In this document: in pieces, positions 8,349 to 16,747 of the stretch
Layout: every line of letters starts with the position of its first letter
Position numbering within the stretch: the first letter of the stretch is position 1
The notes under the pieces: model-generated
The model's database searches: none
Seen by the model: only the letters and a program-made list of their open reading frames with translations
What the model was told of the DNA's origin: nothing
Assembly (NCBI RefSeq): GCF_014270105.1
Contig: NZ_JACNMF010000001.1
Coordinates: 923,560-987,559, forward strand
DNA length: 64,000 nt
DNA from: Hyunsoonleella aquatilis
GTDB lineage: Bacteria; Bacteroidota; Bacteroidia; Flavobacteriales; Flavobacteriaceae
Direction: 5' to 3'
Made by a program: the position numbers and the translations under genes

Positions 8349-9638
8349 TCAATACCCATATTTATCTTTCCAGCGTTGTTTTAAGAATTCGCGTTGGGCA
8401 TTTTCTCGGGCGTTATTTCCAGGTTCATAAAGTGTTGTGCCTTTAATATCATCAGGCAGAAATTCTTGATTAGCAAAGTTGTTTTCATAATTATGGGCAT
8501 ACTTGTAGTTGTCGCCATAGCCCAATTCCTTCATTAATTTGGTCGGGGCATTTCTTATTTCCAAGGGTACGCTTAAGTCCCCTGTCTCTCTTACCAGCTG
8601 TTGGGCTTTTCCTATTGCCGCATACGCCGCATTACTTTTTGGAGAACAAGCCAAATAAGTAGCACACTGGCTTAAAAGGATTCGCGATTCGGGATAGCCA
8701 ATGGTTGAAACAGCCTGAAACGTATTATTGGCAATCACCAATGCCGTTGGATTGGCATTCCCAACGTCCTCACTGGCGGCAATTAAAAGTCGCCTAGCGA
8801 TAAACTTTACATCTTCTCCGCCCTCAATCATCCGTGCTAACCAATACACCGCACCGTTTGGGTCACTTCCACGAATGGATTTTATGAATGCCGAAATAAT
8901 GTCGTAGTGCTGTTCCCCGGTTTTGTCGTAACGCACTGTGTTATTTTGGACTTTTTCAAGTACGGTATCATTCGTTATGGTAACGTTATCTCCGTTTTCG
9001 GAGGTAACTATCAGTTCAAAAATATTCAACAATTTTCGTGCGTCGCCTCCGGATAGCCGTAGTAGCGCATCAGTTTCCTTTAGTTCAATTTTCTTTTTAG
9101 AAATGAACTCGTCCTTTTCTATTGCTCTGGTTAGCAGTGTTTCCAAATCGTCTTTGGAAAACGAATTCAAAATGTAAACCTGGCAACGTGATAACAATGC
9201 TGGAATTACTTCAAAACTTGGATTTTCTGTAGTAGCTCCAATCAATGTAACCCAGCCCTTTTCAACACCCTGCAATAACGAATCCTGTTGGGATTTGCTA
9301 AATCTATGGATTTCATCGATGAATAAAATCGGGTTTTTGGTAGTAAATAGACCTCCACTTTGTTTGGCTTTTTCAATAACTTCCCGAATATCTTTTACTC
9401 CAGAATTGATGGCACTTAAGGTGTAAAACGGTCGTCCAGATTCCGTGGCTATAATATTGGCCAAGGTTGTTTTTCCCGTCCCTGGAGGCCCCCAAAAAAT
9501 CATGGAAGCGATTAGCCCATTTTTTAATTGTTGCGTCAATGCCCCGTTGTTGCCCACTAAATGGGACTGACTCACATAGTCCTCCAGTGTTTTTGGGCGT
9601 AAGCGTTCAGCTAATGGAGTATTGTCGTTCATAGCCAT
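8349..9638 (-). CDS. rarA: RarA/MgsA replication-associated AAA+ ATPase
   Basis: The 429-residue protein is a clamp-loader-like AAA+ ATPase. It has Walker A GPPGTGKT (residues 50-57), Walker B LFIDEIHRF (105-113), sensor 1 IGATTENPSF, and the C-terminal MgsA tetramerisation region with GGEDVKFIARRLLIAASEDVG. RarA acts at stalled replication forks and with RecA and SSB. Length is normal. Two ATGs lie at the start (MAMN), and the second at 9632 is equally possible. It is convergent with the preceding plus-strand gene and heads a minus-strand stretch. Confidence 0.93.
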   Translation of the reverse strand: MAMNDNTPLAERLRPKTLEDYVSQSHLVGNNGALTQQLKNGLIASMIFWGPPGTGKTTLANIIATESGRPFYTLSAINSGVKDIREVIEKAKQSGGLFTTKNPILFIDEIHRFSKSQQDSLLQGVEKGWVTLIGATTENPSFEVIPALLSRCQVYILNSFSKDDLETLLTRAIEKDEFISKKKIELKETDALLRLSGGDARKLLNIFELIVTSENGDNVTITNDTVLEKVQNNTVRYDKTGEQHYDIISAFIKSIRGSDPNGAVYWLARMIEGGEDVKFIARRLLIAASEDVGNANPTALVIANNTFQAVSTIGYPESRILLSQCATYLACSPKSNAAYAAIGKAQQLVRETGDLSVPLEIRNAPTKLMKELGYGDNYKYAHNYENNFANQEFLPDDIKGTTLYEPGNNARENAQREFLKQRWKDKYGY

Positions 9639-9669
9639 AAAATTACGGTAATTTTTTAGGTTTTTGACC

Positions 9670-10164
9670 TTATCGTAATTCGATTTTGTCGACCAGTAAT
9701 TGAAATGGTTCCACCTTTTTATTACCGAATAAAAAACCTATTTCTGAGACAAAATCTGATGAAAAATTTGGAATATCCAGTTGGCGTCCTCTAAATTTTG
9801 GAATTAAATCCTTTAATTCGATTCTCAAGGTTTCCCATTTACCTGAGGTTTGAAAATAAGTGACGTAAGAATGCCGTTGTGAAGTCGTTTCTTTTATTCG
9901 AAACTGATACCGTTTGCCATCACCTTTTATCCTCAATATAATCTCGGAATGATTTACAATAGCTATTGGAGATGTAAAATAACGCACAGAAGAAAAACCA
10001 CCATTGTTTTCTAGTGAAATTTCACCGCGGAATTTCCCGTAGCCCTCATCAGTTAACTCAAAATTGCCAGAGGATTTTCCGCCCATTACGCGGTCGTCAA
10101 CTATCATCCAGTTCCTAATATCACTTTTTTTATTGAAGTTGAAGACTAATACGTTTTGTGTCAT
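9670..10164 (-). CDS. CIA30 family (NADH:ubiquinone oxidoreductase assembly factor-like) protein
   Basis: The protein of about 164 residues is a galactose-binding-like beta sandwich of the CIA30 family. Markers are WMIVDDRVMGGKSSGNFE near the start, GFSSVRYFTSP in the middle and IGFLFGNKKVEPFQLLVDKI at the end. The ATG at 10164 is preferred: the frame extends six codons further, but only to a TTG. Bacterial members are usually orphan genes and a role in complex I assembly is not established. It lies 31 bases upstream of rarA in the same direction. Confidence 0.85.
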   Translation of the reverse strand: MTQNVLVFNFNKKSDIRNWMIVDDRVMGGKSSGNFELTDEGYGKFRGEISLENNGGFSSVRYFTSPIAIVNHSEIILRIKGDGKRYQFRIKETTSQRHSYVTYFQTSGKWETLRIELKDLIPKFRGRQLDIPNFSSDFVSEIGFLFGNKKVEPFQLLVDKIELR

Positions 10165-10223
10165 CGATATTCTTCGTAACAATTAAAAATTTTGTGTTCC
10201 TGTTTCGTATTTATCATGAAACA

Positions 10224-10709
10224 CTATTTCCATAAAATTGAATCCCCAGCCTTTAACCCCCATTGATCTGCCAAACCCGCATTGATTTCCAAGACATATT
10301 TGGCGGGAGCCTCTGAGGGCAAAGCACTTTCATCAAAAGGTTTGGCGTTTTTTTGAAAGCTCACAATGGATTTTTTGGCGTCTATATAAATGATATCCAA
10401 AGGGATACGGGTGTTTTTCATGTAGAAATAACGCTCGCGTTCATCTTCAAAAACAAACAGCATGCCTTGATTGGATTTCATGCTGTTGCGGTACATCAAT
10501 CCAGTTTCAACATCAAAATCGGTATCTGCAATTTCGATGTCTAATTTTGTTTTTAATGAGTCCGTTTCAGGATTGAAAATTTGGAGCTCACCTTCTTTTT
10601 TAAAAGTGACTTCGGTCTGTTGCACCTTTGGGTTTTCCTTTTTACAGGAGACTGCTCCCAAACTAAAAAGGGCTAAAACTAAAAGGGAAATACCGAATTT
10701 GAATCTCAT
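10224..10709 (-). CDS. DUF192 family lipoprotein
   Basis: The 161-residue protein has a lipoprotein signal peptide ending in LGAVSC (Cys22) and a DUF192 domain from about residue 50. Family hallmarks are GLMYRNSMKSNQGMLFVF, FYMKNTRIPLDIIYID and YVLEINAGLADQWGLKAGD. The family is a small beta-barrel of unknown activity, found in bacteria and archaea. Its ATG follows the lgt stop codon almost directly, so it is co-transcribed with lgt, the enzyme that begins lipoprotein maturation. Confidence 0.88.
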   Translation of the reverse strand: MRFKFGISLLVLALFSLGAVSCKKENPKVQQTEVTFKKEGELQIFNPETDSLKTKLDIEIADTDFDVETGLMYRNSMKSNQGMLFVFEDERERYFYMKNTRIPLDIIYIDAKKSIVSFQKNAKPFDESALPSEAPAKYVLEINAGLADQWGLKAGDSILWK

Positions 10710-10710
10710 C

Positions 10711-11640
10711 TTAACTCACGGGCGATTTCGGTTTGTATACAAACATAAAATAAAGCCCCAGTAAAATTAGTGGAATACTTAGCCATTGGCCAGTGTTCAA
10801 TGCCCAAGTGGCACGCTCGTCCACTTGTGCTTCTTTGACAAATTCTACAAAAAAGCGTACCGTCCATAATAGTACCAAAAACAGTCCAAAAAGGAATCCG
10901 GTTTGGTCACGTTTCGATGTTTTAGAGTAGAAATACCATAATATCAGAAATACAAATATGTAGCTAATGGATTCGTACAGCTGTGAAGGGTGGCGATAGG
11001 GCACCGCATCCAAAAGATTTTGAAATTGCGGATTTTCGGTAACGGCATTATAGGCTTTTTGAACGTCCTTGATACCCGTCAGCCTGACAATTTCACTTTT
11101 GTAATATTCATCTTGAATAAATCGAACGCCCAAAGGAAAATCCCCAGAAGCTTTACCGATAATCTCAGAATTGATAAAATTTCCGATTCTCACGAACACC
11201 GCACCCGAAGCTACCGGAATGACAAGTCTGTCCAAAATCCAAAGCAGGGATTTGTACTTGTATTTTCTGCGATACAAGTACATTCCGATGATAACACCAA
11301 TAGCAGCACCGTGACTTGCCAAACCTTGAAATCCGGTGAATTCAAAGCCTCCTTTAAATTTAAAGGGAAGAAATATGCTGAAAAAATCTTGAGAAATCAA
11401 TTCGGATTGGTAAAACAGCACATGTCCCAAACGCGCACCCAACATGGTAGACAACACAACATAAATGAACATGGGGTCTAATAACTCCAAATTCATTTTT
11501 TCTTTGGTGTAGATGCGCTTCATAATGTACCAACCCAAAATAAAGGCAATAACCCACATCAGACTGTAAAAATGGATTTTGAAGTTTCCGGCAATATCTA
11601 TCCCCGTAACGGGGTTCCAATCAAATTTTAATGCGTGCAT
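10711..11640 (-). CDS. lgt: Phosphatidylglycerol:prolipoprotein diacylglyceryl transferase
   Basis: The 309-residue polytopic membrane protein transfers diacylglycerol to the lipobox cysteine of prolipoproteins. Lgt signatures seen are GARLGHVLFYQ (about residue 70), GLASHGAAIG (about 107-116), VRIGNFINSEIIGK (about 150-163) and HPSQLYESISY (about 217). About seven hydrophobic segments are visible. Many lipoproteins encoded in this window would be its substrates. It is followed by the DUF192 gene with one base between them. Confidence 0.93.
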   Translation of the reverse strand: MHALKFDWNPVTGIDIAGNFKIHFYSLMWVIAFILGWYIMKRIYTKEKMNLELLDPMFIYVVLSTMLGARLGHVLFYQSELISQDFFSIFLPFKFKGGFEFTGFQGLASHGAAIGVIIGMYLYRRKYKYKSLLWILDRLVIPVASGAVFVRIGNFINSEIIGKASGDFPLGVRFIQDEYYKSEIVRLTGIKDVQKAYNAVTENPQFQNLLDAVPYRHPSQLYESISYIFVFLILWYFYSKTSKRDQTGFLFGLFLVLLWTVRFFVEFVKEAQVDERATWALNTGQWLSIPLILLGLYFMFVYKPKSPVS

Positions 11641-11710
11641 GAGTGAAATTTTACAGGGGTAAATATAAGGTTTTGGGGGTATTTATCTGTTAAAATTATG
11701 TTTAGTTGTA

Positions 11711-11761
11711 AAACCCCTCCGCCTTCGGCACCTCCCCTTAAAAAAAGGGGAGGAGTCTTTT
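11711..11761. repeat. GGGGAGG-type palindromic intergenic repeat
   Basis: Between the PPIase and lgt genes, CCTCCCC (11731-11737) and GGGGAGG (11747-11753) form a hairpin. Next to it is a CCGCCTTCGGC tract. Read on the minus strand this is the GGGGAGGTGCCGAAGGCGGAGGGG-type motif common in flavobacterial intergenic DNA. Related hairpins lie at 39619-39716 and 51423-51440. It could also act as a weak terminator. Confidence 0.65.
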
Positions 11762-11788
11762 AAGCATGTTTTTTATCTTTTTTCTAAG

Positions 11789-12931
11789 TTATTTAGCCAA
11801 ACTCAAAACCTCAACTTCAAAAACCAAGTTGGATTTTGGGGGAATACCTTGGCCTCCGGCCTCGCCATAACCTAAATGATAGGGGATAAATAATGTGGCT
11901 TTGTCGCCTACTTGTAGTTCTTTTAAACCTTCTTTAAACCCTGCAATCATGGGGGCGTCAGGGCTTAAATCCGCTTTTATTGGCTGATAGCGATTCGAAG
12001 CCTTCTTCTTTTGGTTTACCGCTTCCATGGCCTCTGCTAGATTTAGATTGCTGGTATTAAGTAATGTGCCGTCTTCGAAAAACAATGCATAATGTACCAT
12101 GGCTTTGTCGAACTCCTTAATTTCCGGCCCGGAGCCTTTTTCAGAAATAAAATACTTAAGGCCCGAAGCCAATACAATGGCTTCTGTTTCTTGCTGAGTG
12201 TGCTTTTGTTTCACAGCATTTTTAAGCTTGGCTATTTTAGCTTTTCGTTTTTGTTCCTTTAAATCCGCTTTGGAAAAATTCTCTATAAAAACTTCTGGTG
12301 CCTCAAAGTTTTTGGCCCTTCTACCTTTTCGAATAATTCTCAATTTACGAAGTGTATCATTGGCCATAATGGAATCGATAATATTTTTACCTAAAACAAC
12401 TTCTCCAAAGACCGTATGACAATGATTTCGGGGGTCTTCACAATCCCTCAAATTACCATGTTCACCATAGGCGTCCAACCATGGTGTTTCCTTGTGGGTT
12501 ATATAAAACTGGCTTCCATTGGTGCCATAGCCGGAATTGGCCATGGCCAATATCCCTTTTTTATCATGTTTCAAATCGGGATGGAATTCGTCCATAAACC
12601 GATATCCAGGATCGCCCTCGCCATTGCCCAGTGGGTCGCCTCCTTGAATCATAAAATTCTCAACAACGCGATGAAATATCGTCCCGTCATAAAAGGCCTT
12701 TTCTTTATAAAGTTTGGAAGCAAGAGGATTGGTGCCTTCTGCTAGCGCTACAAAATTGGCTGTGGTGATGGGCACTTTGTCGTAATGTAATTTGGCCACG
12801 ATGATACCTTTGTTCGTATTGAATTCAGAATACAGGCCATCCTCTAAATCCGGATATTCCGATTTGCAACTGGTCACGATCACCAACAAAAAAAAGGCTA
12901 ATCCTTTAATTAGAACATTAAAACTTGACAT
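11789..12931 (-). CDS. Peptidyl-prolyl isomerase: cyclophilin-FKBP fusion lipoprotein
   Basis: The 380-residue protein has a lipoprotein signal (ending VIVTSC, Cys22). A cyclophilin domain follows (about residues 35-195, with FHRVVENFMIQGGDP and NGSQFYIT), then a charged helical linker (about 215-245). An FKBP domain closes it (about 260-380, with FEDGTLLNTSN, VGDKATLFIPYHLGYG and PPKSNLVFEVEVL). Two unrelated PPIase folds in one envelope protein suggest a folding factor for secreted proteins. It lies directly downstream of gldI, another PPIase, with one base between the genes. Confidence 0.9.
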   Translation of the reverse strand: MSSFNVLIKGLAFFLLVIVTSCKSEYPDLEDGLYSEFNTNKGIIVAKLHYDKVPITTANFVALAEGTNPLASKLYKEKAFYDGTIFHRVVENFMIQGGDPLGNGEGDPGYRFMDEFHPDLKHDKKGILAMANSGYGTNGSQFYITHKETPWLDAYGEHGNLRDCEDPRNHCHTVFGEVVLGKNIIDSIMANDTLRKLRIIRKGRRAKNFEAPEVFIENFSKADLKEQKRKAKIAKLKNAVKQKHTQQETEAIVLASGLKYFISEKGSGPEIKEFDKAMVHYALFFEDGTLLNTSNLNLAEAMEAVNQKKKASNRYQPIKADLSPDAPMIAGFKEGLKELQVGDKATLFIPYHLGYGEAGGQGIPPKSNLVFEVEVLSLAK

Positions 12932-12932
12932 T

Positions 12933-13481
12933 TTAGTTATCCTGTACTTTTGTGATGGAATTTACGGTTACCTCTGCAATTAATGGGACATTGGTGCCGA
13001 TTTTGTTCTCGTCTCCATAATACCCATAAGCTTTTTGCGATGGAAACAAAAAAGTAATGGTTTCGCCGGCTTTCATCAGTTTCAAACCTTCGCGCAAACC
13101 GGTAAAGAGTTCCTGTTTGTCCATGGCATATTCCAAATTCTGGAAATTTTCCTTGGGATAAATTAAGTTGCCATTAAAGTCTTTCAAATTATAGGAGTAG
13201 TTCACGATATCCCCGAATGCTGGCATATAATTATCGCTCTCGGTAATTTTTGTATTGTAATAATACCAAAACCCACTTTCTGAAGCAATATAATTGGTAG
13301 AGTCGTTTTTTGCCATCAACTGTTCAATCCAAGCCTGCTCCTTGGCATAGAGTTTTTTGTTCCGTTCAACAGAGGCATCAATAAACGAACCACTTTTCAC
13401 CGAGATAGGTCTTCGGGCTTCGGGCGTTTTGCAGGAAAAGCAAATAGCAAGTAAGCCTATAATAATTAATGTTTTATCCAT
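12933..13481 (-). CDS. gldI: GldI-like gliding motility lipoprotein, FKBP-type PPIase
   Basis: The 182-residue lipoprotein (signal ending LLAICFSC, Cys16) has a helical N-terminal region (about 30-60, ERNKKLYAKEQAWIEQLM). A C-terminal FKBP domain contains GDIVNYSYNLKDFNG, LFTGLREGLKLMKAG and LFPSQKAYGYYGDENKIG. This layout matches GldI, which Flavobacterium johnsoniae needs for gliding and type IX secretion. It overlaps nrnA by 8 bases and is followed by the cyclophilin-FKBP gene. The T9SS substrate at 55476-58040 supports a working secretion system, though no other gld gene is in the window. Confidence 0.85.
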   Translation of the reverse strand: MDKTLIIIGLLAICFSCKTPEARRPISVKSGSFIDASVERNKKLYAKEQAWIEQLMAKNDSTNYIASESGFWYYYNTKITESDNYMPAFGDIVNYSYNLKDFNGNLIYPKENFQNLEYAMDKQELFTGLREGLKLMKAGETITFLFPSQKAYGYYGDENKIGTNVPLIAEVTVNSITKVQDN

Positions 13482-14493
13482 AGTTTAGGGCTGATTTATA
13501 TTCAGGCAAGATACTTAAAAATTTTTCAACCGTACCTTTTAAGGAGCTTTCACTTCTTCCCCCCGCTGCATTATTATGGCCTCCACCATTAAAATGTGCC
13601 CGCGAAAATTCGTTGACCGAGAATCCGCCTTTGGAGCGCAAAGAAATTTTTATAATGCCTTCTTGCTTATCTTCAATAAAAATTGCCGCGAATATGATGT
13701 TTTCCAAAGCAAGGGCGTAATTCACTACGCCCTCGGTGTCCCCCTTTTTGTAATCAAATCGATTTAATTCACTTTGAGACAGGGTGATGTATGCAGTCCT
13801 TAAATCTGGAAGCACTTTTAAGTTGCTTAAAGCACGCCCCAATAATTGTAGTCTGTTGTAGCTATTGGTGTCAAAAACAAGGTTATGTATTTCCGAATTG
13901 TTTGCCCCTTTATCAATAAGTGAGGCCACAACGCGATGGGTGGTACTCGTGGTTGATGGAAATCGGAAAGAACCGGAATCCGTCATAATACCCAAGTACA
14001 GGCAAGTGGCTATCGTTTCGTCAATTTTGTCCGTATCGCCAAGCATATCAATAAAATGATATATCATTTCACAGGTTGAACTCATACTGACATCGCTGTA
14101 CATATAAGTCGCATAATCGTCTGGTTCCTGATGATGGTCGATTAAAATCTTGATGGCCTTTGAAGCTTCTAAACCAGGTTCCATCGCTCCGGTTCTATGA
14201 AATGCATTGAAATCTAAAGTGAAGATAATCTGGGCGTCGGCAATGACATTGTCGCATATTTTGGTCTGCGAATCGTATTTTAAGATGGTTTCCTCCCCGG
14301 GTGTCCATTTTAAAAATCCAGGATAATCATTTGGTGTGATGACTTGAGCGTTATGGCCGTACTTTTTTAGGTAGTGATAAAGACCCAAAGTTGAACCAAT
14401 CGCATCGCCATCAGGGTTTTTATGGGGAACAATTACAATGTTTTTTGGGGCACTTAGCAATTGCCTTATTTGCGCTATATCGTCTTTATTCAT
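13474..14493 (-). CDS. nrnA: DHH-family oligoribonuclease / pAp phosphatase
   Basis: The 339-residue protein is a DHH/DHHA1 phosphoesterase. The N-terminal DHH domain has HKNPDGDAIGS (about residues 24-34), LDFNAFHRTG and LIDHHQEPDDY. The C-terminal DHHA1 domain ends with AHFNGGGHNNAAGG. NrnA-type enzymes degrade nanoRNA and hydrolyse 3'-phosphoadenosine 5'-phosphate. It leads the nrnA-gldI-PPIase run and is divergent from ndk, the two start codons being about 76 bases apart. Confidence 0.92.
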   Translation of the reverse strand: MNKDDIAQIRQLLSAPKNIVIVPHKNPDGDAIGSTLGLYHYLKKYGHNAQVITPNDYPGFLKWTPGEETILKYDSQTKICDNVIADAQIIFTLDFNAFHRTGAMEPGLEASKAIKILIDHHQEPDDYATYMYSDVSMSSTCEMIYHFIDMLGDTDKIDETIATCLYLGIMTDSGSFRFPSTTSTTHRVVASLIDKGANNSEIHNLVFDTNSYNRLQLLGRALSNLKVLPDLRTAYITLSQSELNRFDYKKGDTEGVVNYALALENIIFAAIFIEDKQEGIIKISLRSKGGFSVNEFSRAHFNGGGHNNAAGGRSESSLKGTVEKFLSILPEYKSALNYG

Positions 14494-14520
14494 AGGGAAC
14501 GAAGATACAATTTTTTAAAC

Positions 14521-14550
14521 TTGGTTTTTGATGAAAATACGTTACTTTTG
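14521..14550 (+). promoter_or_regulatory. Bacteroidota-type promoter of ndk
   Basis: A TTG at 14521-14523 and a TACTTTTG (-7, TAnnTTTG type) at 14543-14550 are separated by 19 bases, the normal spacing for the Bacteroidota primary sigma factor. The ndk start codon lies 19 bases further on. Confidence 0.7.
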
Positions 14551-14569
14551 CGCCAAATAAAACATAAAA

Positions 14570-14989
14570 ATGGCAACAAACAGAACATTTACAATGCTTA
14601 AGCCAGATGCAGTTGAAAAGGGGCATATTGGTGCAATATTAGAAAAGATTTCAGCTTCAGGTTTTAGAATTGTAGCGATGAAATTAACGCAAATGACCAA
14701 GGCAGATGCTCAGACATTTTATGCGATACATGAAGAGCGACCATTTTTTGGTGAATTGGTCGAGTATATGACGCGTGGCCCAATCGTAGCGGCTATTTTG
14801 GAAAAAGACAATGCTGTTGAGGATTTTAGAACTTTAATTGGTGCAACAAATCCTGCGGATGCTGCGGAGGGTACTATAAGAAAAATGTATGCAGATTCTA
14901 TCAGCGAGAATGCTGTTCACGGAAGCGATAGTGATGAAAATGCTGCTATTGAAGGTGCGTTTCATTTTTCCGGACGTGAGCAGTTTTAA
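14570..14989 (+). CDS. ndk: Nucleoside diphosphate kinase
   Basis: The 139-residue protein is a standard-length Ndk. It has [13 protein letters not shown] at the start, [12 protein letters not shown] in the middle and the active-site His117 in [12 protein letters not shown]. It exchanges the gamma phosphate between nucleoside di- and triphosphates. It is a single gene with its own promoter upstream and a strong terminator downstream. Confidence 0.96.
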   Translation: MATNRTFTMLKPDAVEKGHIGAILEKISASGFRIVAMKLTQMTKADAQTFYAIHEERPFFGELVEYMTRGPIVAAILEKDNAVEDFRTLIGATNPADAAEGTIRKMYADSISENAVHGSDSDENAAIEGAFHFSGREQF

Positions 14990-15013
14990 ACTGTCTTTCT
15001 GACAAATATTAAG

Positions 15014-15046
15014 AAGCCTGTAAAATTTGTTTACAGGCTTTTTTTA
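15014..15046 (+). terminator. Rho-independent terminator after ndk
   Basis: Arms AAGCCTGTAAA (15014-15024) and TTTACAGGCTT (15030-15040) form an 11-bp stem with a 5-base loop, followed by a run of T. Confidence 0.9.
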
Positions 15047-15053
15047 TTTAACA

Positions 15054-15842
15054 TTACTGTTCTTTCGTTGCTTTCTCAACAATTTCTCCATTTTCTCGTA
15101 CAACCATTTTTATAGCCTTGCCATGATCATCTTTTACAAATTCAAATGTTAATGGTCTTTTATTGTGAAAAAAAGTGGTTTTAGATTTTGGGTAAATCAT
15201 AAATTTCATATTGCCTGCATTGAGTTGAAGGCAATCGCTAGTGCTGTTAATTACGATATCCCCCATTTTATCTGTACTGTATACGCCAGTATATATTTCA
15301 AGAGTTTCTTTGGTAAGAGTAACTTTCTTTTGCTTTTTATCCTCTGAAGGACTTTTGTGGTCATAGCTCAAAACTCGGGTCATTTTCCATTGGTTTTCAA
15401 GTAACAGCCATAAATGGGTAAATTTAGCATTGCCGTCTTTGTATTTAGGCTTATGATTTTCCGATATATAAAAAGAGTGCTCCCCGGAGATTACTGCACC
15501 ATAATTGCCTAAAGGATAAATCTTAATGGTCTTTGGAACGGGAACTCTTGTTAATTTCCAATTATCTTTTTTTGAACAAAGATTTTTTTTCAGAGTTTCT
15601 AAAAAAACCATTTTCCCATTGGAAATTCCATTTTTATCGTGATAAAATTCCAAATCTTCAGACACATAGTTTTTTAAAACGGCGAAGTCACAGTCGTTAA
15701 ATGCCTGCCAGAAAACACTATCATGATAAGCAATAGCCTTTTCTATTTCTTGTTTTTTTAAGTTGTAATTTTGAGCTTCTAGGGATGTCAAAATAAAAAA
15801 TTGTGCAATACATAGGATTGAAATAAGTTTTGTTGAAGTCAT
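15054..15842 (-). CDS. Secreted NTF2-like (DUF4440-type) protein
   Basis: The 262-residue protein has a signal peptide (to about residue 23, ending SLEAQ). A DUF4440/SnoaL-like NTF2-fold domain (about 30-155) contains HDSVFWQAFNDCDFAVLKNYVSE-type sequence and FTHLWLLLENQWKMTRVLSYDH. A C-terminal region (about 175-260) contains LEIYTGVYSTDKMGDIVI and resembles the DUF3471-like beta domain that often follows serine hydrolases. NTF2-fold domains serve as ligand pockets or enzymes; no catalytic residues can be assigned. It is a single gene, convergent with ndk. Confidence 0.75.
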   Translation of the reverse strand: MTSTKLISILCIAQFFILTSLEAQNYNLKKQEIEKAIAYHDSVFWQAFNDCDFAVLKNYVSEDLEFYHDKNGISNGKMVFLETLKKNLCSKKDNWKLTRVPVPKTIKIYPLGNYGAVISGEHSFYISENHKPKYKDGNAKFTHLWLLLENQWKMTRVLSYDHKSPSEDKKQKKVTLTKETLEIYTGVYSTDKMGDIVINSTSDCLQLNAGNMKFMIYPKSKTTFFHNKRPLTFEFVKDDHGKAIKMVVRENGEIVEKATKEQ

Positions 15843-15900
15843 ATATCGATTTTTTTTGTTTACAAGTTAAAGGATGGTATTATTTAAGATATGTTACACA

Positions 15901-15931
15901 AAAAAAGCCCGAGACATCGTCTCGGGCTTTT
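15901..15931 (-). terminator. Terminator downstream of the cold-shock gene
   Basis: Arms AAAAGCCCGAGAC and GTCTCGGGCTTTT surround a 3-base loop. Read on the minus strand the hairpin ends in a T run, so it terminates the cold-shock gene that stops at 15961. The flanking sequence allows weaker action in the other direction. Confidence 0.9.
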
Positions 15932-15960
15932 CTGTAAGAAAAAAAGTGAAATAATATATA

Positions 15961-16152
15961 TTAGATTACTTTTACGTTTACTGCGTTTAAACCTTTTCTA
16001 CCTTCCTTAAGATCAAACTCAACTTCGTCGCCTTCGCGAACTTCGTCGATTAATCCAGAAATGTGAACAAAATGTTCTTTTTGCGAACCTTCTTCGACAA
16101 TGAATCCAAATCCTTTTGAATCATTAAAGAATTTAACTGTTCCTTTACTCAT
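15961..16152 (-). CDS. Cold-shock domain protein
   Basis: The 63-residue protein is a single cold-shock domain with RNP1 KGFGFI (residues 14-19) and RNP2-like HFVHISGL (27-34). It binds single-stranded nucleic acid as an RNA chaperone and transcription antiterminator. Length is typical. It is a single gene with a readable promoter about 30 bases upstream and a perfect hairpin terminator downstream. Confidence 0.95.
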   Translation of the reverse strand: MSKGTVKFFNDSKGFGFIVEEGSQKEHFVHISGLIDEVREGDEVEFDLKEGRKGLNAVNVKVI

Positions 16153-16180
16153 GTTAAAAAAATTAAATTATTACTGCGGA

Positions 16181-16212
16181 CAAAGGTAATGTGTAAAAAC
16201 TTTAAAAATCAA
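16181..16212 (-). promoter_or_regulatory. Promoter of the cold-shock gene
   Basis: On the minus strand, TTG at 16210-16212 and TACCTTTG (TAnnTTTG type) at 16181-16188 are 21 bases apart, matching the Bacteroidota primary promoter. The leader to the ATG is only about 25-30 bases, so no long cold-responsive leader is expected. Confidence 0.6.
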
Positions 16213-16299
16213 TAATTTACGTTTTATTTTTATTAAATCTTAAAATGTAGGCTAAAGGGCTCGTAAATAGTGAAGTTAGCCGTTTTCCTGTCATCTTGT

Positions 16300-16331
16300 C
16301 CCGAAAGCTCCCGATAGCTATCGGGACGGGA
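16300..16331. repeat. TCCCGATAGCTATCGGGA palindrome
   Basis: A perfect 18-base palindrome lies at 16309-16326, between the cold-shock and DUF721 genes, preceded by a further CCCGAAAGC copy of the half-site. The same palindrome occurs at 52779-52796 and, imperfectly, at 3203-3220 and 38159-38176. Confidence 0.75.
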
Positions 16332-16362
16332 TTGATTCAGGATATTTATTCAAAACAAGATA

Positions 16363-16659
16363 TTATCGTAAAACCAACTTTTTAATCAAATCCTTGCCTA
16401 ATTCCTCGTTTAGCATATTGATAATTTTTTGCTTTCCGTAGCTGAGTTCCTCTCGAAGTACGCTCGAACTTAACTGAACATAAAGCGTCTCCCGTTCCAG
16501 TTTTACTGAAGTGGTATAATTGTTTACGCCGTTGCCCATTAGTTTTGCCCAGGCCTCGGCCGCGTTCACTTTGTTCAACCCTTTTTCCAATTTGTTGGTT
16601 TCTACAAACTCCTTTAGGGCGTCTTTGATGCTGATATGTTCGTTGTTGCGTTTGGGCAT
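16363..16659 (-). CDS. DUF721 (DciA-like) protein
   Basis: The 98-residue protein is a stand-alone DUF721 domain. It has EAWAKLMGNGVNNYTTSVKL and YVQLSSSVLREELSYGKQKI, the RNA-binding-like KH-type segment of the family. DciA proteins help load the replicative helicase where DnaC is absent. Short DUF721 proteins next to recF are usual in Bacteroidota, and recF lies 88 bases downstream here. A role in replication is inferred from family and neighbour, not shown. Confidence 0.82.
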   Translation of the reverse strand: MPKRNNEHISIKDALKEFVETNKLEKGLNKVNAAEAWAKLMGNGVNNYTTSVKLERETLYVQLSSSVLREELSYGKQKIINMLNEELGKDLIKKLVLR

Positions 16660-16747
16660 GGTTTCTTGTTCGTCGTTAAGTTGTATGTTTTAAAGCCTTA
16701 TATCGTATGATTGTTTTTTGAAAAGTGTTTCTATCATCAGTGATCCG

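Noticed and set aside
15901-15931. Cold-shock regulatory RNA leader
   Set aside because: The hairpin lies downstream of the cold-shock gene and fits a simple terminator. The leader is too short for a thermosensor.
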